From Symbiodinium natans (taxonomy: Eukaryota; Sar; Dinophyceae; Suessiales; Symbiodiniaceae): a stretch of DNA of 64,000 nucleotides. The stretch lies in assembly GCA_905221605.1 (NCBI GenBank), contig CAJNDS010002333.1, forward strand, positions 247,501 through 311,500, in the 5' to 3' direction. Position numbers and translations under genes: made by a program. Shown piece by piece: positions 54,994 through 61,955 of the stretch. A model generated the notes under the pieces. That model made no database searches. It had not been told where the DNA came from and saw only the letters and a list, made by a program, of their open reading frames with translations. Positions within the stretch are counted from its first letter, which is position 1; each line of letters opens with the position of its first letter.

Positions 54994-56031
54994 TTATAAC
55001 AAACTCATAACGGCACTTTGAGCACCTGCGATTAACGCATCCTTTGCGACTTCCTTACCTGCATCTAATAAAGCACTACCCGCGCTTTCAAACGCTTTTC
55101 TGATCATACCTTTGCCTTTTCCTTTCTTCATCTGCGTCCATTCTTCCATCCTACTTCTTAAAAGTTGGTCATTGACTTCGTCCGCCCACTTGCCCGTTTG
55201 TATAAGTCTTTCCACATAGTTTATCAAATAATCCTTTTTTGTTATTGACTTACCCTTACCTTTCGTTTTCAATTTTGACATTTCTTCTTCTTGTTCTTGA
55301 GTCAGCGTTATTCCTCTTAAATGTAATTGATACAGTATGTCATCTACTGATATGTCTTTTTGTCTCCATCTATCTATATTTTCATTATTATCTATTGTTT
55401 CCTTATGTTTTCTAGATTGTGGGGGCACTTGAGTTTCTTCATCATCGGTTGCCTCTTCTTCTTCCCCCTCCTCTGCTACTTCAGTAGGTGTTTCTAAAGG
55501 TGGCATATCATCATCATCCTCAACGTCAGTAGCCATAGAATGTATCGGCACTCCCACGGGCAATTGTTGGGAATGAACATCTCCTAAGTCTCTTCTAGCA
55601 CCATCCACTAATCTGTCTCGGCTCTCCATTTGACGGCTAAGACCTGTTTCTAATTCTGTTCTTATCGCTTGTTCATATTCTGCGTTAATCATTTGATCCA
55701 AGAAGTCACTACCACCTGACTGATACGCAGAGCTTGGGGTTCTACCACCATAACTTAACACTCCCATTGACGAACCCGTAGCCATTGCCGTTTTTCTCAG
55801 ATCAGCTTGTCTTAAGTCTGCCTTAACTTTGTCTTCTTCTTGTTTCTTCAAGCCTAGAAAATCAACATTATCAAATTGACTACCGAATTGATTGTTTCTA
55901 AATAAGGTAGCCCTTCTGTCAATAACTTGTTCAATGGGTGGTCTGTTAGGATCGCCTTGTGCTTCAATCATTCCTATCAGTTCATCGTAGGTCGGTCTAA
56001 GTCTTAGTTCAGATTTTAACGTTTTAATCAT
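54994..56031 (-). CDS. Viral protein with RPTYDEL N-terminus, possible capsid-interior protein
   Basis: 345 residues from the ATG at 56031; the frame opens three codons earlier with TTG. The N-terminus has LRLRPTYDELIGMI and NNQFGSQFDNVDFLGL. The middle is very acidic (about residues 170-200). A globular part (DISVDDILYQLHLRGITL) and Lys/Gly stretches (KGKGKS, KKGKGKGM) follow. The last 35 residues form a likely amphipathic or hydrophobic helix rich in Ala and Leu (SALLDAGKEVAKDALIAGA). The layout recalls membrane-active or cement proteins of adeno-like capsids, but that is inference. It shares its N-terminal motif with the gene to its left. Confidence 0.7.
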   Translation of the reverse strand: MIKTLKSELRLRPTYDELIGMIEAQGDPNRPPIEQVIDRRATLFRNNQFGSQFDNVDFLGLKKQEEDKVKADLRQADLRKTAMATGSSMGVLSYGGRTPSSAYQSGGSDFLDQMINAEYEQAIRTELETGLSRQMESRDRLVDGARRDLGDVHSQQLPVGVPIHSMATDVEDDDDMPPLETPTEVAEEGEEEEATDDEETQVPPQSRKHKETIDNNENIDRWRQKDISVDDILYQLHLRGITLTQEQEEEMSKLKTKGKGKSITKKDYLINYVERLIQTGKWADEVNDQLLRSRMEEWTQMKKGKGKGMIRKAFESAGSALLDAGKEVAKDALIAGAQSAVMSLL

Positions 56032-56041
56032 ATAATACAAA

Positions 56042-56362
56042 TTAGATTATTTCCGCCATTATATTTTTTAATTCTGTTTGTCTCTTTTCTAGTTCTTCCT
56101 TTGTTCTTACTGGCATCATCGGCCTCTCCAACTGACGATTAACGGCGTCTAGCTCTCCTTGATATATTGCTTTCTTCTGATGTTGTAGCCAATCATTGCG
56201 TAGTCTAACATTTTTGCCTCGGTTCTCCGCTTCTTCAATCATCATCTTCATATCGTTCATATACTTCCTACGAGAAGCAACACCGAAGGTATCATCAATA
56301 TCGTAGTATCTTTGGACTTGGGGTTTGCGTTTGAATTCCGCTTTGCTCTTAAACATACTCAT
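56042..56362 (-). CDS. Small helical viral protein
   Basis: 106 residues, charged, with predicted long helices (RRKYMNDMKMMIEEAENR, RTKEELEKRQTELKNIM). ATG start, with the TTAATATTAA motif 3 bp upstream (56365-56374) and again at 56387-56396. It ends 10 bp before the next gene's ATG, so the two are probably coexpressed. Not recognised. Confidence 0.65.
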   Translation of the reverse strand: MSMFKSKAEFKRKPQVQRYYDIDDTFGVASRRKYMNDMKMMIEEAENRGKNVRLRNDWLQHQKKAIYQGELDAVNRQLERPMMPVRTKEELEKRQTELKNIMAEII

Positions 56363-56364
56363 TA

Positions 56365-56396
56365 TTAATATTAATTTAGATAATAATTAATATTAA
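56365..56396. promoter_or_regulatory. Two TTAATATTAA palindromes
   Basis: Copies at 56365-56374 and 56387-56396, 12 bp apart, between the 120- and 106-residue genes. The same 10-mer precedes the genes at 61331 and 61956. Candidate promoter element; a role in 3'-end formation is also possible. Confidence 0.6.
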
Positions 56397-56399
56397 CAA

Positions 56400-56762
56400 T
56401 TATTTCATATTTGCCTTAAAAATCTCAAGCATATCATCAGGAAAATCAATACAGTATTTGTCAATTTCTCCAATCATCATTTTTACAGTGTCTTCGTCAA
56501 GAAACTCATACTGATTATTGTTTAAATGCTCTTTTAGTTCGTTTAGTGGAACTAGTTGTTTTGGAACAGGTCTTTCAGTTCTAATACACGCTTGTAACAC
56601 GACTAATTGTTTCATAAGTTCATCATTGACATCATAGCCCTTAACATTTGCTAAATAATGAAAACAATAATTTTCAATTATGCAACATTTCTCATCTGTG
56701 TCAAATGTTTTCATCTTTAATAATTCATTTCTCACTATCTCCGCTCTTTTAAGATTGTTCAT
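56400..56762 (-). CDS. Small viral protein of unknown function
   Basis: 120 residues, helical, with three Cys scattered in the N-terminal half (EKCCIIENYC) and no clear metal-site spacing. ATG start. It lies between the zinc-finger gene and the 106-residue gene with short AT spacers. No family recognised. Confidence 0.65.
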   Translation of the reverse strand: MNNLKRAEIVRNELLKMKTFDTDEKCCIIENYCFHYLANVKGYDVNDELMKQLVVLQACIRTERPVPKQLVPLNELKEHLNNNQYEFLDEDTVKMMIGEIDKYCIDFPDDMLEIFKANMK

Positions 56763-56787
56763 ATATAATGTTATTACATATTAATCT

Positions 56788-57345
56788 TTAAAACATACTG
56801 GATCTGAACCGTTGTATCTTTTCTTGTTTTTCTTGTTGTCTTAACCTTTTGATTTCATTATATGACTGATGTAGTAATTCTGTTGCTGTTGGTTGTCTTA
56901 CTGGTTCTGGAGGCGGTTTCATTCTTATGGGTTGCTGTTTCGTCTTAACTTCAATCGGTTCGCTGTATTGTGTAACTTGCTCTTTAACTTTTGTAGGTGG
57001 TATTGTTTTTATCACTTGATTTTCAATAGGTTTAACCGCTACAGCTTTTGTTTTTGGTTTTGTTTTAATTGGTTTATCTTCGGTTTTACCATTACATTTA
57101 TGTGAATATCTTAACGTTTTTAGTGTCATTTCTGCTTGACATCCTTCACATTTGACCCTTTTGTTTTTCATCCTGTCTGTTTTGCTGTTAAACTGCTCGT
57201 CTTCTTTAGGCGCTTCTGCTTTTGTTGTCTCTTCTGGTGTCTCTAACTTGATCTCTTCTGGTTTTGGTTCTTCAACTTTTTCAGGCGCTTCTTCATTATT
57301 GTTTTTGTTGTCTTCTTCAATAACTGTTTCAGGCACTTCTGACAT
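56788..57345 (-). CDS. C2HC zinc-finger viral protein
   Basis: 185 residues. The N-terminal 55 are Glu/Pro/Lys-rich and probably disordered. A compact finger follows at about 59-82 (VKCEGCQAEMTLKTLRYSHKC: C-x2-C...H-x-C). Then comes a Lys/Pro/Thr-rich linker and a C-terminal helix (ATELLHQSYNEIKRLRQQEK) ending in FRSSMF. This order of disordered leader, single finger and C-terminal helix suggests a small nucleic-acid-binding or virion protein. Name and role unknown. Confidence 0.7.
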   Translation of the reverse strand: MSEVPETVIEEDNKNNNEEAPEKVEEPKPEEIKLETPEETTKAEAPKEDEQFNSKTDRMKNKRVKCEGCQAEMTLKTLRYSHKCNGKTEDKPIKTKPKTKAVAVKPIENQVIKTIPPTKVKEQVTQYSEPIEVKTKQQPIRMKPPPEPVRQPTATELLHQSYNEIKRLRQQEKQEKIQRFRSSMF

Positions 57346-57402
57346 ATATTATATTCTATATTTTTTCTATTTTTGGTGTAAATAGAAATAATATAGATAA
57401 AT

Positions 57403-57978
57403 TTAAGATTTGTTTAATGGTTCTTGTTGGTTCATCTGATTTAGATAGCGTTGATGCTTTGACGATTTCATATGATGAGACTTGTTCCCTGCTGTTATAG
57501 TTACACCGCATTCACAAGTCCACGGCCGTCTCTGTTTTTCCCTAATTACTTCTCTTTTGTCTCCTCTATACTTCTCTTGTTGTTGTAAGATACGCTCCTT
57601 CTTTGCTTCATACCTGTTTTTGTTATATTCGCTTATCTTGTCCCTATTATCTTGACTATACTGTTTCATATTCCTACCTGCTATATTCTTATTGATACAT
57701 TCGTTTTCTCTTTGGTAATGTCCCTCTCTTGCGTGAAGTTCTGCTTTACTATTACAAGGGAAATTTTCAACCAGTTCAATTTTACAGTTTTCAATACCAT
57801 ATTCATCAAACAACATATCAGCAGTTGTAAAACCTTTCCCATCTCGCTTATGTATTTTAAAGTTTTTCCTATGTCCAGTCATTCTTCTACTTAAGTCTTC
57901 ACACGTTGAACCAATGTAACACTTATTATATCCATTATCCCATATTCTATATATTTTACCTTTTTGATAGTCTGGCAT
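57403..57978 (-). CDS. GIY-YIG endonuclease with C-terminal zinc finger
   Basis: 191 residues. The GIY-YIG core is at 7-100: KIYRIW (8-13), CYIGST (20-25), Arg31/Arg32, a Glu in HAREGHYQ (about 85) and Asn97 in INKN. These nucleases cut one or two DNA strands with a metal ion and occur in homing elements and repair proteins. A charged linker (105-150) leads to CECG..NKSHHMKSSKHQRYL (155-178), a C2H2-like finger, likely for DNA binding. A paralogue with the same layout lies at 61331, and the pair flanks the capsid genes. Confidence 0.88.
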   Translation of the reverse strand: MPDYQKGKIYRIWDNGYNKCYIGSTCEDLSRRMTGHRKNFKIHKRDGKGFTTADMLFDEYGIENCKIELVENFPCNSKAELHAREGHYQRENECINKNIAGRNMKQYSQDNRDKISEYNKNRYEAKKERILQQQEKYRGDKREVIREKQRRPWTCECGVTITAGNKSHHMKSSKHQRYLNQMNQQEPLNKS

Positions 57979-58016
57979 TTATATGTTTATATAAGTTTTT
58001 ATATGTTTAAATACAT

Positions 58017-58853
58017 TTATCCTCTAAAAAAGGTGATAGTAAATGATACGTCAACATTGTTCAAATCAATTGTTTGGTTCAAATGGTCTGTCAATCTCCA
58101 ATTTAGCCTACGTAGCATTTTGTTACTTACATCAATATAATCAACGGTGCTTAACTCATTATCGTTTATAATACCTAAGTAGGGAACATTAACGGGGACT
58201 TTTTTAACTATGCTAGAATTACCGGCTACTGTTAGTTGATTATAGTTGCTAATTTCATTACAATGTATGTATATACTTTTCACTGGTGTTAGGTCTACAA
58301 AATTAGTCACATAAGGAGCTACATTTGTATAAGCATCAGTGGCGGGTGTTGTGTTTCCAATTACTCGGTTAATTGAACTCAAATTATTAACATCAACAGG
58401 ATCACTAAAACTACCTGCTAATGGTGCTACTTCCCCATCAGTTAAAACAACAAAGATGACCGTAGAATAGTTGGAACTGAATGTATACTTGTTAGTGGAA
58501 CTGTTATAGCTTATTGAATAAGTGTTGGGCCTATCCACCGTATCCACCAAGAGATTTAAAGCGATCTCTATCGTTTGTGCCAAATCCACCGCTGTGTAAT
58601 TGCCTTCTGGTATGGTTATTTTACGATAAGTGATCCCTGCTATAACTCCGGGCGGTATCACTTGGTGTCTGAAATATAAATTATTGTTGGTGCTGTTGAT
58701 AGAATACCATGAGTGGGGAATGCTCACCTCATGTATTTGACATAGCATATTCTCTTCCAATTGCACCGTTTCAGGTAGATCTATTGTAAAATTTGATGAA
58801 GTGCCACTTACTTTATAATAGCTGTCAATATAAACCTTCTTGAACTTGAGCAT
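58017..58853 (-). CDS. Minor capsid (penton-type) protein
   Basis: 278 residues, beta-rich. The N-terminus (KKVYIDSYYKVSGTSSNFTI, then LPETVQL and VSIPHSWYSI) and the end (DLNNVDVSFTITF) have the pattern I associate with single-jelly-roll minor capsid proteins of polintons and PLVs, which sit at the vertices. EGNYTAVDLAQTI also fits that family. It faces the lipase gene across a short divergent region, within 1 kb of the major capsid gene, as is common in this class. Subfamily cannot be told by eye. Confidence 0.8.
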   Translation of the reverse strand: MLKFKKVYIDSYYKVSGTSSNFTIDLPETVQLEENMLCQIHEVSIPHSWYSINSTNNNLYFRHQVIPPGVIAGITYRKITIPEGNYTAVDLAQTIEIALNLLVDTVDRPNTYSISYNSSTNKYTFSSNYSTVIFVVLTDGEVAPLAGSFSDPVDVNNLSSINRVIGNTTPATDAYTNVAPYVTNFVDLTPVKSIYIHCNEISNYNQLTVAGNSSIVKKVPVNVPYLGIINDNELSTVDYIDVSNKMLRRLNWRLTDHLNQTIDLNNVDVSFTITFFRG

Positions 58854-58945
58854 TATTATTAAATGACAAATTTTTAAATTTTAAAAGAATTTATTAAATT
58901 ATCTTTGATAATTTAACAAAAATAATTTTATAATCTATTTTAATA
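58854..58945. promoter_or_regulatory. Divergent promoter region between capsid blocks
   Basis: 92 bp, almost entirely A/T, between the leftward minor capsid gene and the rightward lipase-like gene. It contains TTTTTAAATTTTAAAAG and TTTTATAATCTATTTTAATA. The TTAATATTAA motif is absent here. Confidence 0.6.
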
Positions 58946-59587
58946 ATGTTTAAACACAAACGGAGAGATGATTTTGAACCATACGAAGCGCCCAAAACGA
59001 GAAGCAAAATACATCATGAAGTAAATGAAGAACTAGCAGGGACTGAAACATTCCTTACCGATACTCAAGGATTGAAACTAGCATACGAAAACCCCTATGG
59101 AATTTATCAAAATGGCAGTATCTTATACATAGCAGGAACTAAAAGCGGGAGAGATGTTTATGATGATCTAAAATTACCACTTTATCAAACTAGACACACC
59201 AAAAGATACAAAGATGTAGATAAGTTTATTAAAGATGGAACTATAGAGGTTGACGGTAAGAAACTTACAGGAATTACCGACGTCATTAGTCACTCATTGG
59301 GTTCGGCTGTGGGACAACAAATAAATAATGATTATAACAATATATTTAGAAGTAGAAGTTATGGTTCTCCTTTTGTGTCAGGTCAGTCACCAGAAGATAC
59401 CGGAACAAATCTAAGAATAAGAAAGACGGGCGATGTTGTTAGTATGTTTGATAAAGGCAGTTTAACATTAAATAGAGGAACATTAAACCCACTTGATAAC
59501 CATAGTTATGCTGATATTGCTAATGTTCATAACAAACCAGGAAATTTACCTATAACAACTGATGAGTTTTTAGATCAATTTAATTAA
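58946..59587 (+). CDS. Class-3 lipase-like alpha/beta hydrolase
   Basis: 213 residues. The nucleophile elbow ISHSLGSA puts Ser117 in place. RKTGDVVSMF supplies Asp163 in the position of the lipase-3 NDxVP motif, and NPLDNHSYADI supplies His186. Before the elbow, ILYIAGTKSGRDVYDDL matches the RGT..D strand and turn of lipase-3 proteins. All three catalytic residues are thus present. No signal peptide. A lipase encoded beside the capsid genes may act in virion membrane penetration, by analogy with parvovirus and adintovirus phospholipases; that role is inference. Confidence 0.82.
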   Translation: MFKHKRRDDFEPYEAPKTRSKIHHEVNEELAGTETFLTDTQGLKLAYENPYGIYQNGSILYIAGTKSGRDVYDDLKLPLYQTRHTKRYKDVDKFIKDGTIEVDGKKLTGITDVISHSLGSAVGQQINNDYNNIFRSRSYGSPFVSGQSPEDTGTNLRIRKTGDVVSMFDKGSLTLNRGTLNPLDNHSYADIANVHNKPGNLPITTDEFLDQFN

Positions 59588-59606
59588 CATCTCAATAGTA
59601 ATAATA

Positions 59607-59804
59607 ATGTTCTCTTACAAAGCCACAACATACGAACAGATGGAGAAGAAACCGAAAGATAAAAAGTTTAAACAAAACGCATACGAAGAGGTAAGGAAGC
59701 TAATTGAGCAAAATGAAGGCAACGACGCCGTGAATGAAATTAAAGTTAAGAATAAAGCCAAGAAACAAGAAAATATTAAGTTTAAGTTTAATTTATTTGA
59801 TTAA
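59607..59804 (+). CDS. Small lysine-rich viral protein
   Basis: 65 residues, about a quarter Lys (KKPKDKKFKQ, KVKNKAKKQENIKFKF). ATG start 19 bp after the lipase stop, and 38 bp before the major capsid ATG. Could be a virion DNA-binding peptide; unrecognised. Confidence 0.65.
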   Translation: MFSYKATTYEQMEKKPKDKKFKQNAYEEVRKLIEQNEGNDAVNEIKVKNKAKKQENIKFKFNLFD

Positions 59805-59842
59805 TTGTATAAATTAAATTTCTACTTTTGTTTATATATATT

Positions 59843-61285
59843 ATGGAAACGTTTGCACCTGAAGATATTCTCATTGACAACCTCTCATTTAAATTGAATA
59901 AGGGTTCAAGTTATATTATTGATAGACGCAGTGTTTCATTCTGGCCGTCTGGTTCAAATATCTATAAAAGTAATAGTGGTAATCGTGTGTTAAAATTTTC
60001 ATTAAACGGTGAAGATAACACATGGTTAGACCCTCAATCAGTTCGTATTTTCTTTACATTGCAAAATTTAGACCTTGGAGATTATGATAATAAACTTCGC
60101 CCTCTATCACCTGCTTATTCTTTTTTCAGACGAATGCGAGTTATTGCTGGTAATCAGGTCGTTGAAGACTTTGATAATTATAACCGAGTTCATCATATGT
60201 TCTCTAAAATGATGTCAGCAGGAGCACGAAAAGACGAAGCAAATGAAAGTTTCGGATATAGATATGATGATGAAGTCAGAACATTATACGCTGACGGAGT
60301 AACACCAGAATTAAAATATGAAGTTAATGGATATAACTGTCAAGGATTTAAAAACAAAATGACAGTTTGTTTTAAACCTCTATGTGGTCTCTTTTCACAA
60401 TTTAAATATTTACCTCTAAAATATATGGGAAACTTAACAATTGAATTAGAATTAGTGACGAATGCTACTGATTGCATTATTGATTATAGAGATGACACCG
60501 CTGATACTGCCGTAGGCAATCGTTTTGTGAATAATGTTAACCCTGCTGACGCAGGACAAGCAAACGCAAGATATAGAAATACCAGTATTGAATGGGAAAT
60601 CAATAACGCTCGTCTTGTTTGTGATGTTTGCACCCTTGATAATAATTTAAATAATGAATATGTCAAGCATCTTTTAGAAGGAAAAGGACTGCCCATTACT
60701 TATACCACTTATATCACTCAATCACAAGCGCTATCAGGAAAAGACAATTTTAGCGTTCAAGTCATTCGCTCAGTATCTAAATTAGTAGCAACATTCATTA
60801 CATTCTACAAGAGTGGAGATCCAAGCACAGGCTTTGAATATTGTGATAAAGAGTTCTGCCGTTTCTATCACCCACAACAGGCGTCATTACCAATGAATGA
60901 AGGAATATATGACCCCGATTTAGATTTAGAATTTCAAATTCAATTAGGTTCCAAACTTTACCCTGAATATCCCTGCGCTTCAATTACCGAGTGCTTCTAT
61001 CATTTACGAAAGGCATTAAATCTACCAATGTTTCATCAACATAGTTTATCAATTGATTTTAAACAGTATAGAGACCGTCAATTTGTGTTTGCTTTTTCGT
61101 TTGAGCGTGTTCCTGATAGTTCATATACTGGCATAAACACACGTGCTGGACAACAAATGTTATTAAAAGTTAAACCGGCCAATGCTTCAATAACTAATAC
61201 AAATATGCCGGAGACTTGCTATATAACGATGCTTTCAGAACAGATACTTGAAATAAAAGACTTGGGGCTCAAGGTATACGATTAA
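59843..61285 (+). CDS. Major capsid protein (double jelly-roll)
   Basis: 480 residues from the ATG at 59843; the frame is open from 59828, but only with a TTG. The N-terminal region (SFWPSGSNIYKSNSG..LKFSLNGEDNTWLDPQSVRIFF) followed by LRPLSPAYSFFRRMRVIAGN and EDFDNYNRVHHM is the pattern of PLV/polinton major capsid proteins. FKPLCGLFSQFKYLPLKYM and LTIELELV fit the second half of jelly roll 1. The length is usual for the family. It forms the hexameric capsomers that with the minor capsid protein build the icosahedral shell. The gene is intact, which argues that the element is recent or under selection. Confidence 0.87.
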   Translation: METFAPEDILIDNLSFKLNKGSSYIIDRRSVSFWPSGSNIYKSNSGNRVLKFSLNGEDNTWLDPQSVRIFFTLQNLDLGDYDNKLRPLSPAYSFFRRMRVIAGNQVVEDFDNYNRVHHMFSKMMSAGARKDEANESFGYRYDDEVRTLYADGVTPELKYEVNGYNCQGFKNKMTVCFKPLCGLFSQFKYLPLKYMGNLTIELELVTNATDCIIDYRDDTADTAVGNRFVNNVNPADAGQANARYRNTSIEWEINNARLVCDVCTLDNNLNNEYVKHLLEGKGLPITYTTYITQSQALSGKDNFSVQVIRSVSKLVATFITFYKSGDPSTGFEYCDKEFCRFYHPQQASLPMNEGIYDPDLDLEFQIQLGSKLYPEYPCASITECFYHLRKALNLPMFHQHSLSIDFKQYRDRQFVFAFSFERVPDSSYTGINTRAGQQMLLKVKPANASITNTNMPETCYITMLSEQILEIKDLGLKVYD

Positions 61286-61317
61286 GAAAGTGCAAAAAGG
61301 TTTTAAAGACATCCTTA

Positions 61318-61327
61318 TTAATATTAA
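61318..61327. promoter_or_regulatory. TTAATATTAA motif upstream of the second GIY-YIG gene
   Basis: The palindrome ends 3 bp before the ATG at 61331. Confidence 0.55.
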
Positions 61328-61330
61328 TAT

Positions 61331-61915
61331 ATGACTGATATTAATAAGTATAAAGACGGTAAAATATATGCTGTTAGAAATGACATAACCGACGATATTT
61401 ACATAGGTTCAACAACAATGGCGCTTTCTAAACGAATGGTAAAACATAGATGCCACGCTAAAACACAACCTGAAAAATCACTTTTTTATACATTTATGAA
61501 CGAGGCAGGTATAGACAATTTTTATATTGAACTTGTTGAAAACTTCCCTTGTAATTCAGTTGAAGAACTACGGAAAAGAGAAGGTGAAATAACAAGGGAA
61601 ATAGGCACACTAAATAAAAGGATAGAGCAACCTGATATGGATATGAAAGAATATTTTAGACAATATTATCAAGACCATATTGAACGATATAGAGAATATA
61701 AAAAGAAGTGGAAGGCAAATAATAGAGAAAAAGTAAATGAAGATGCTAGAAAACAATATTGGAAAGACCCAAAAGGTGCTTATGAAAGACATAAACCGTG
61801 GAAATCAATAAAACACGAATGCGAATGTGGAGGACATTATATAAATGGTAATAAGGCATCGCATTTTAAAAGTAAAAAACATCAACAATTTTTAAACAAT
61901 CAACAAGAAAATTAA
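61331..61915 (+). CDS. GIY-YIG endonuclease with C-terminal zinc finger (second copy)
   Basis: 194 residues, paralogous to the 57403 gene. KIYAVR (11-16), DIYIGST (22-28), Arg35, Glu84 in RKREGEI and Asn95 give the catalytic set. IELVENFPCNS is shared word for word with the other copy. The linker is Tyr/Arg/Lys-rich, and the end has CECGGHYINGNKASH (Cys164, Cys166, His178) and His184. The two copies have drifted far apart in the linker. It lies between the major capsid and fibre genes; a free-standing homing nuclease is possible. Confidence 0.87.
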   Translation: MTDINKYKDGKIYAVRNDITDDIYIGSTTMALSKRMVKHRCHAKTQPEKSLFYTFMNEAGIDNFYIELVENFPCNSVEELRKREGEITREIGTLNKRIEQPDMDMKEYFRQYYQDHIERYREYKKKWKANNREKVNEDARKQYWKDPKGAYERHKPWKSIKHECECGGHYINGNKASHFKSKKHQQFLNNQQEN

Positions 61916-61952
61916 TATTAATAAAAATAATTATCTTTTTTATTAATATTAA
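61912..61952. promoter_or_regulatory. Paired TTAATATTAA motifs before the fibre gene
   Basis: Copies at 61912-61921 (overlapping the stop of the GIY-YIG gene) and 61943-61952 (3 bp before the fibre ATG), separated by an A/T spacer. They could serve as end signal for one gene and start signal for the next. Confidence 0.6.
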
Positions 61953-61955
61953 CTA

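Noticed and set aside
60484-60983. Minus-strand ORFs in the major capsid gene
   Set aside because: Antisense shadows of a well-supported gene.
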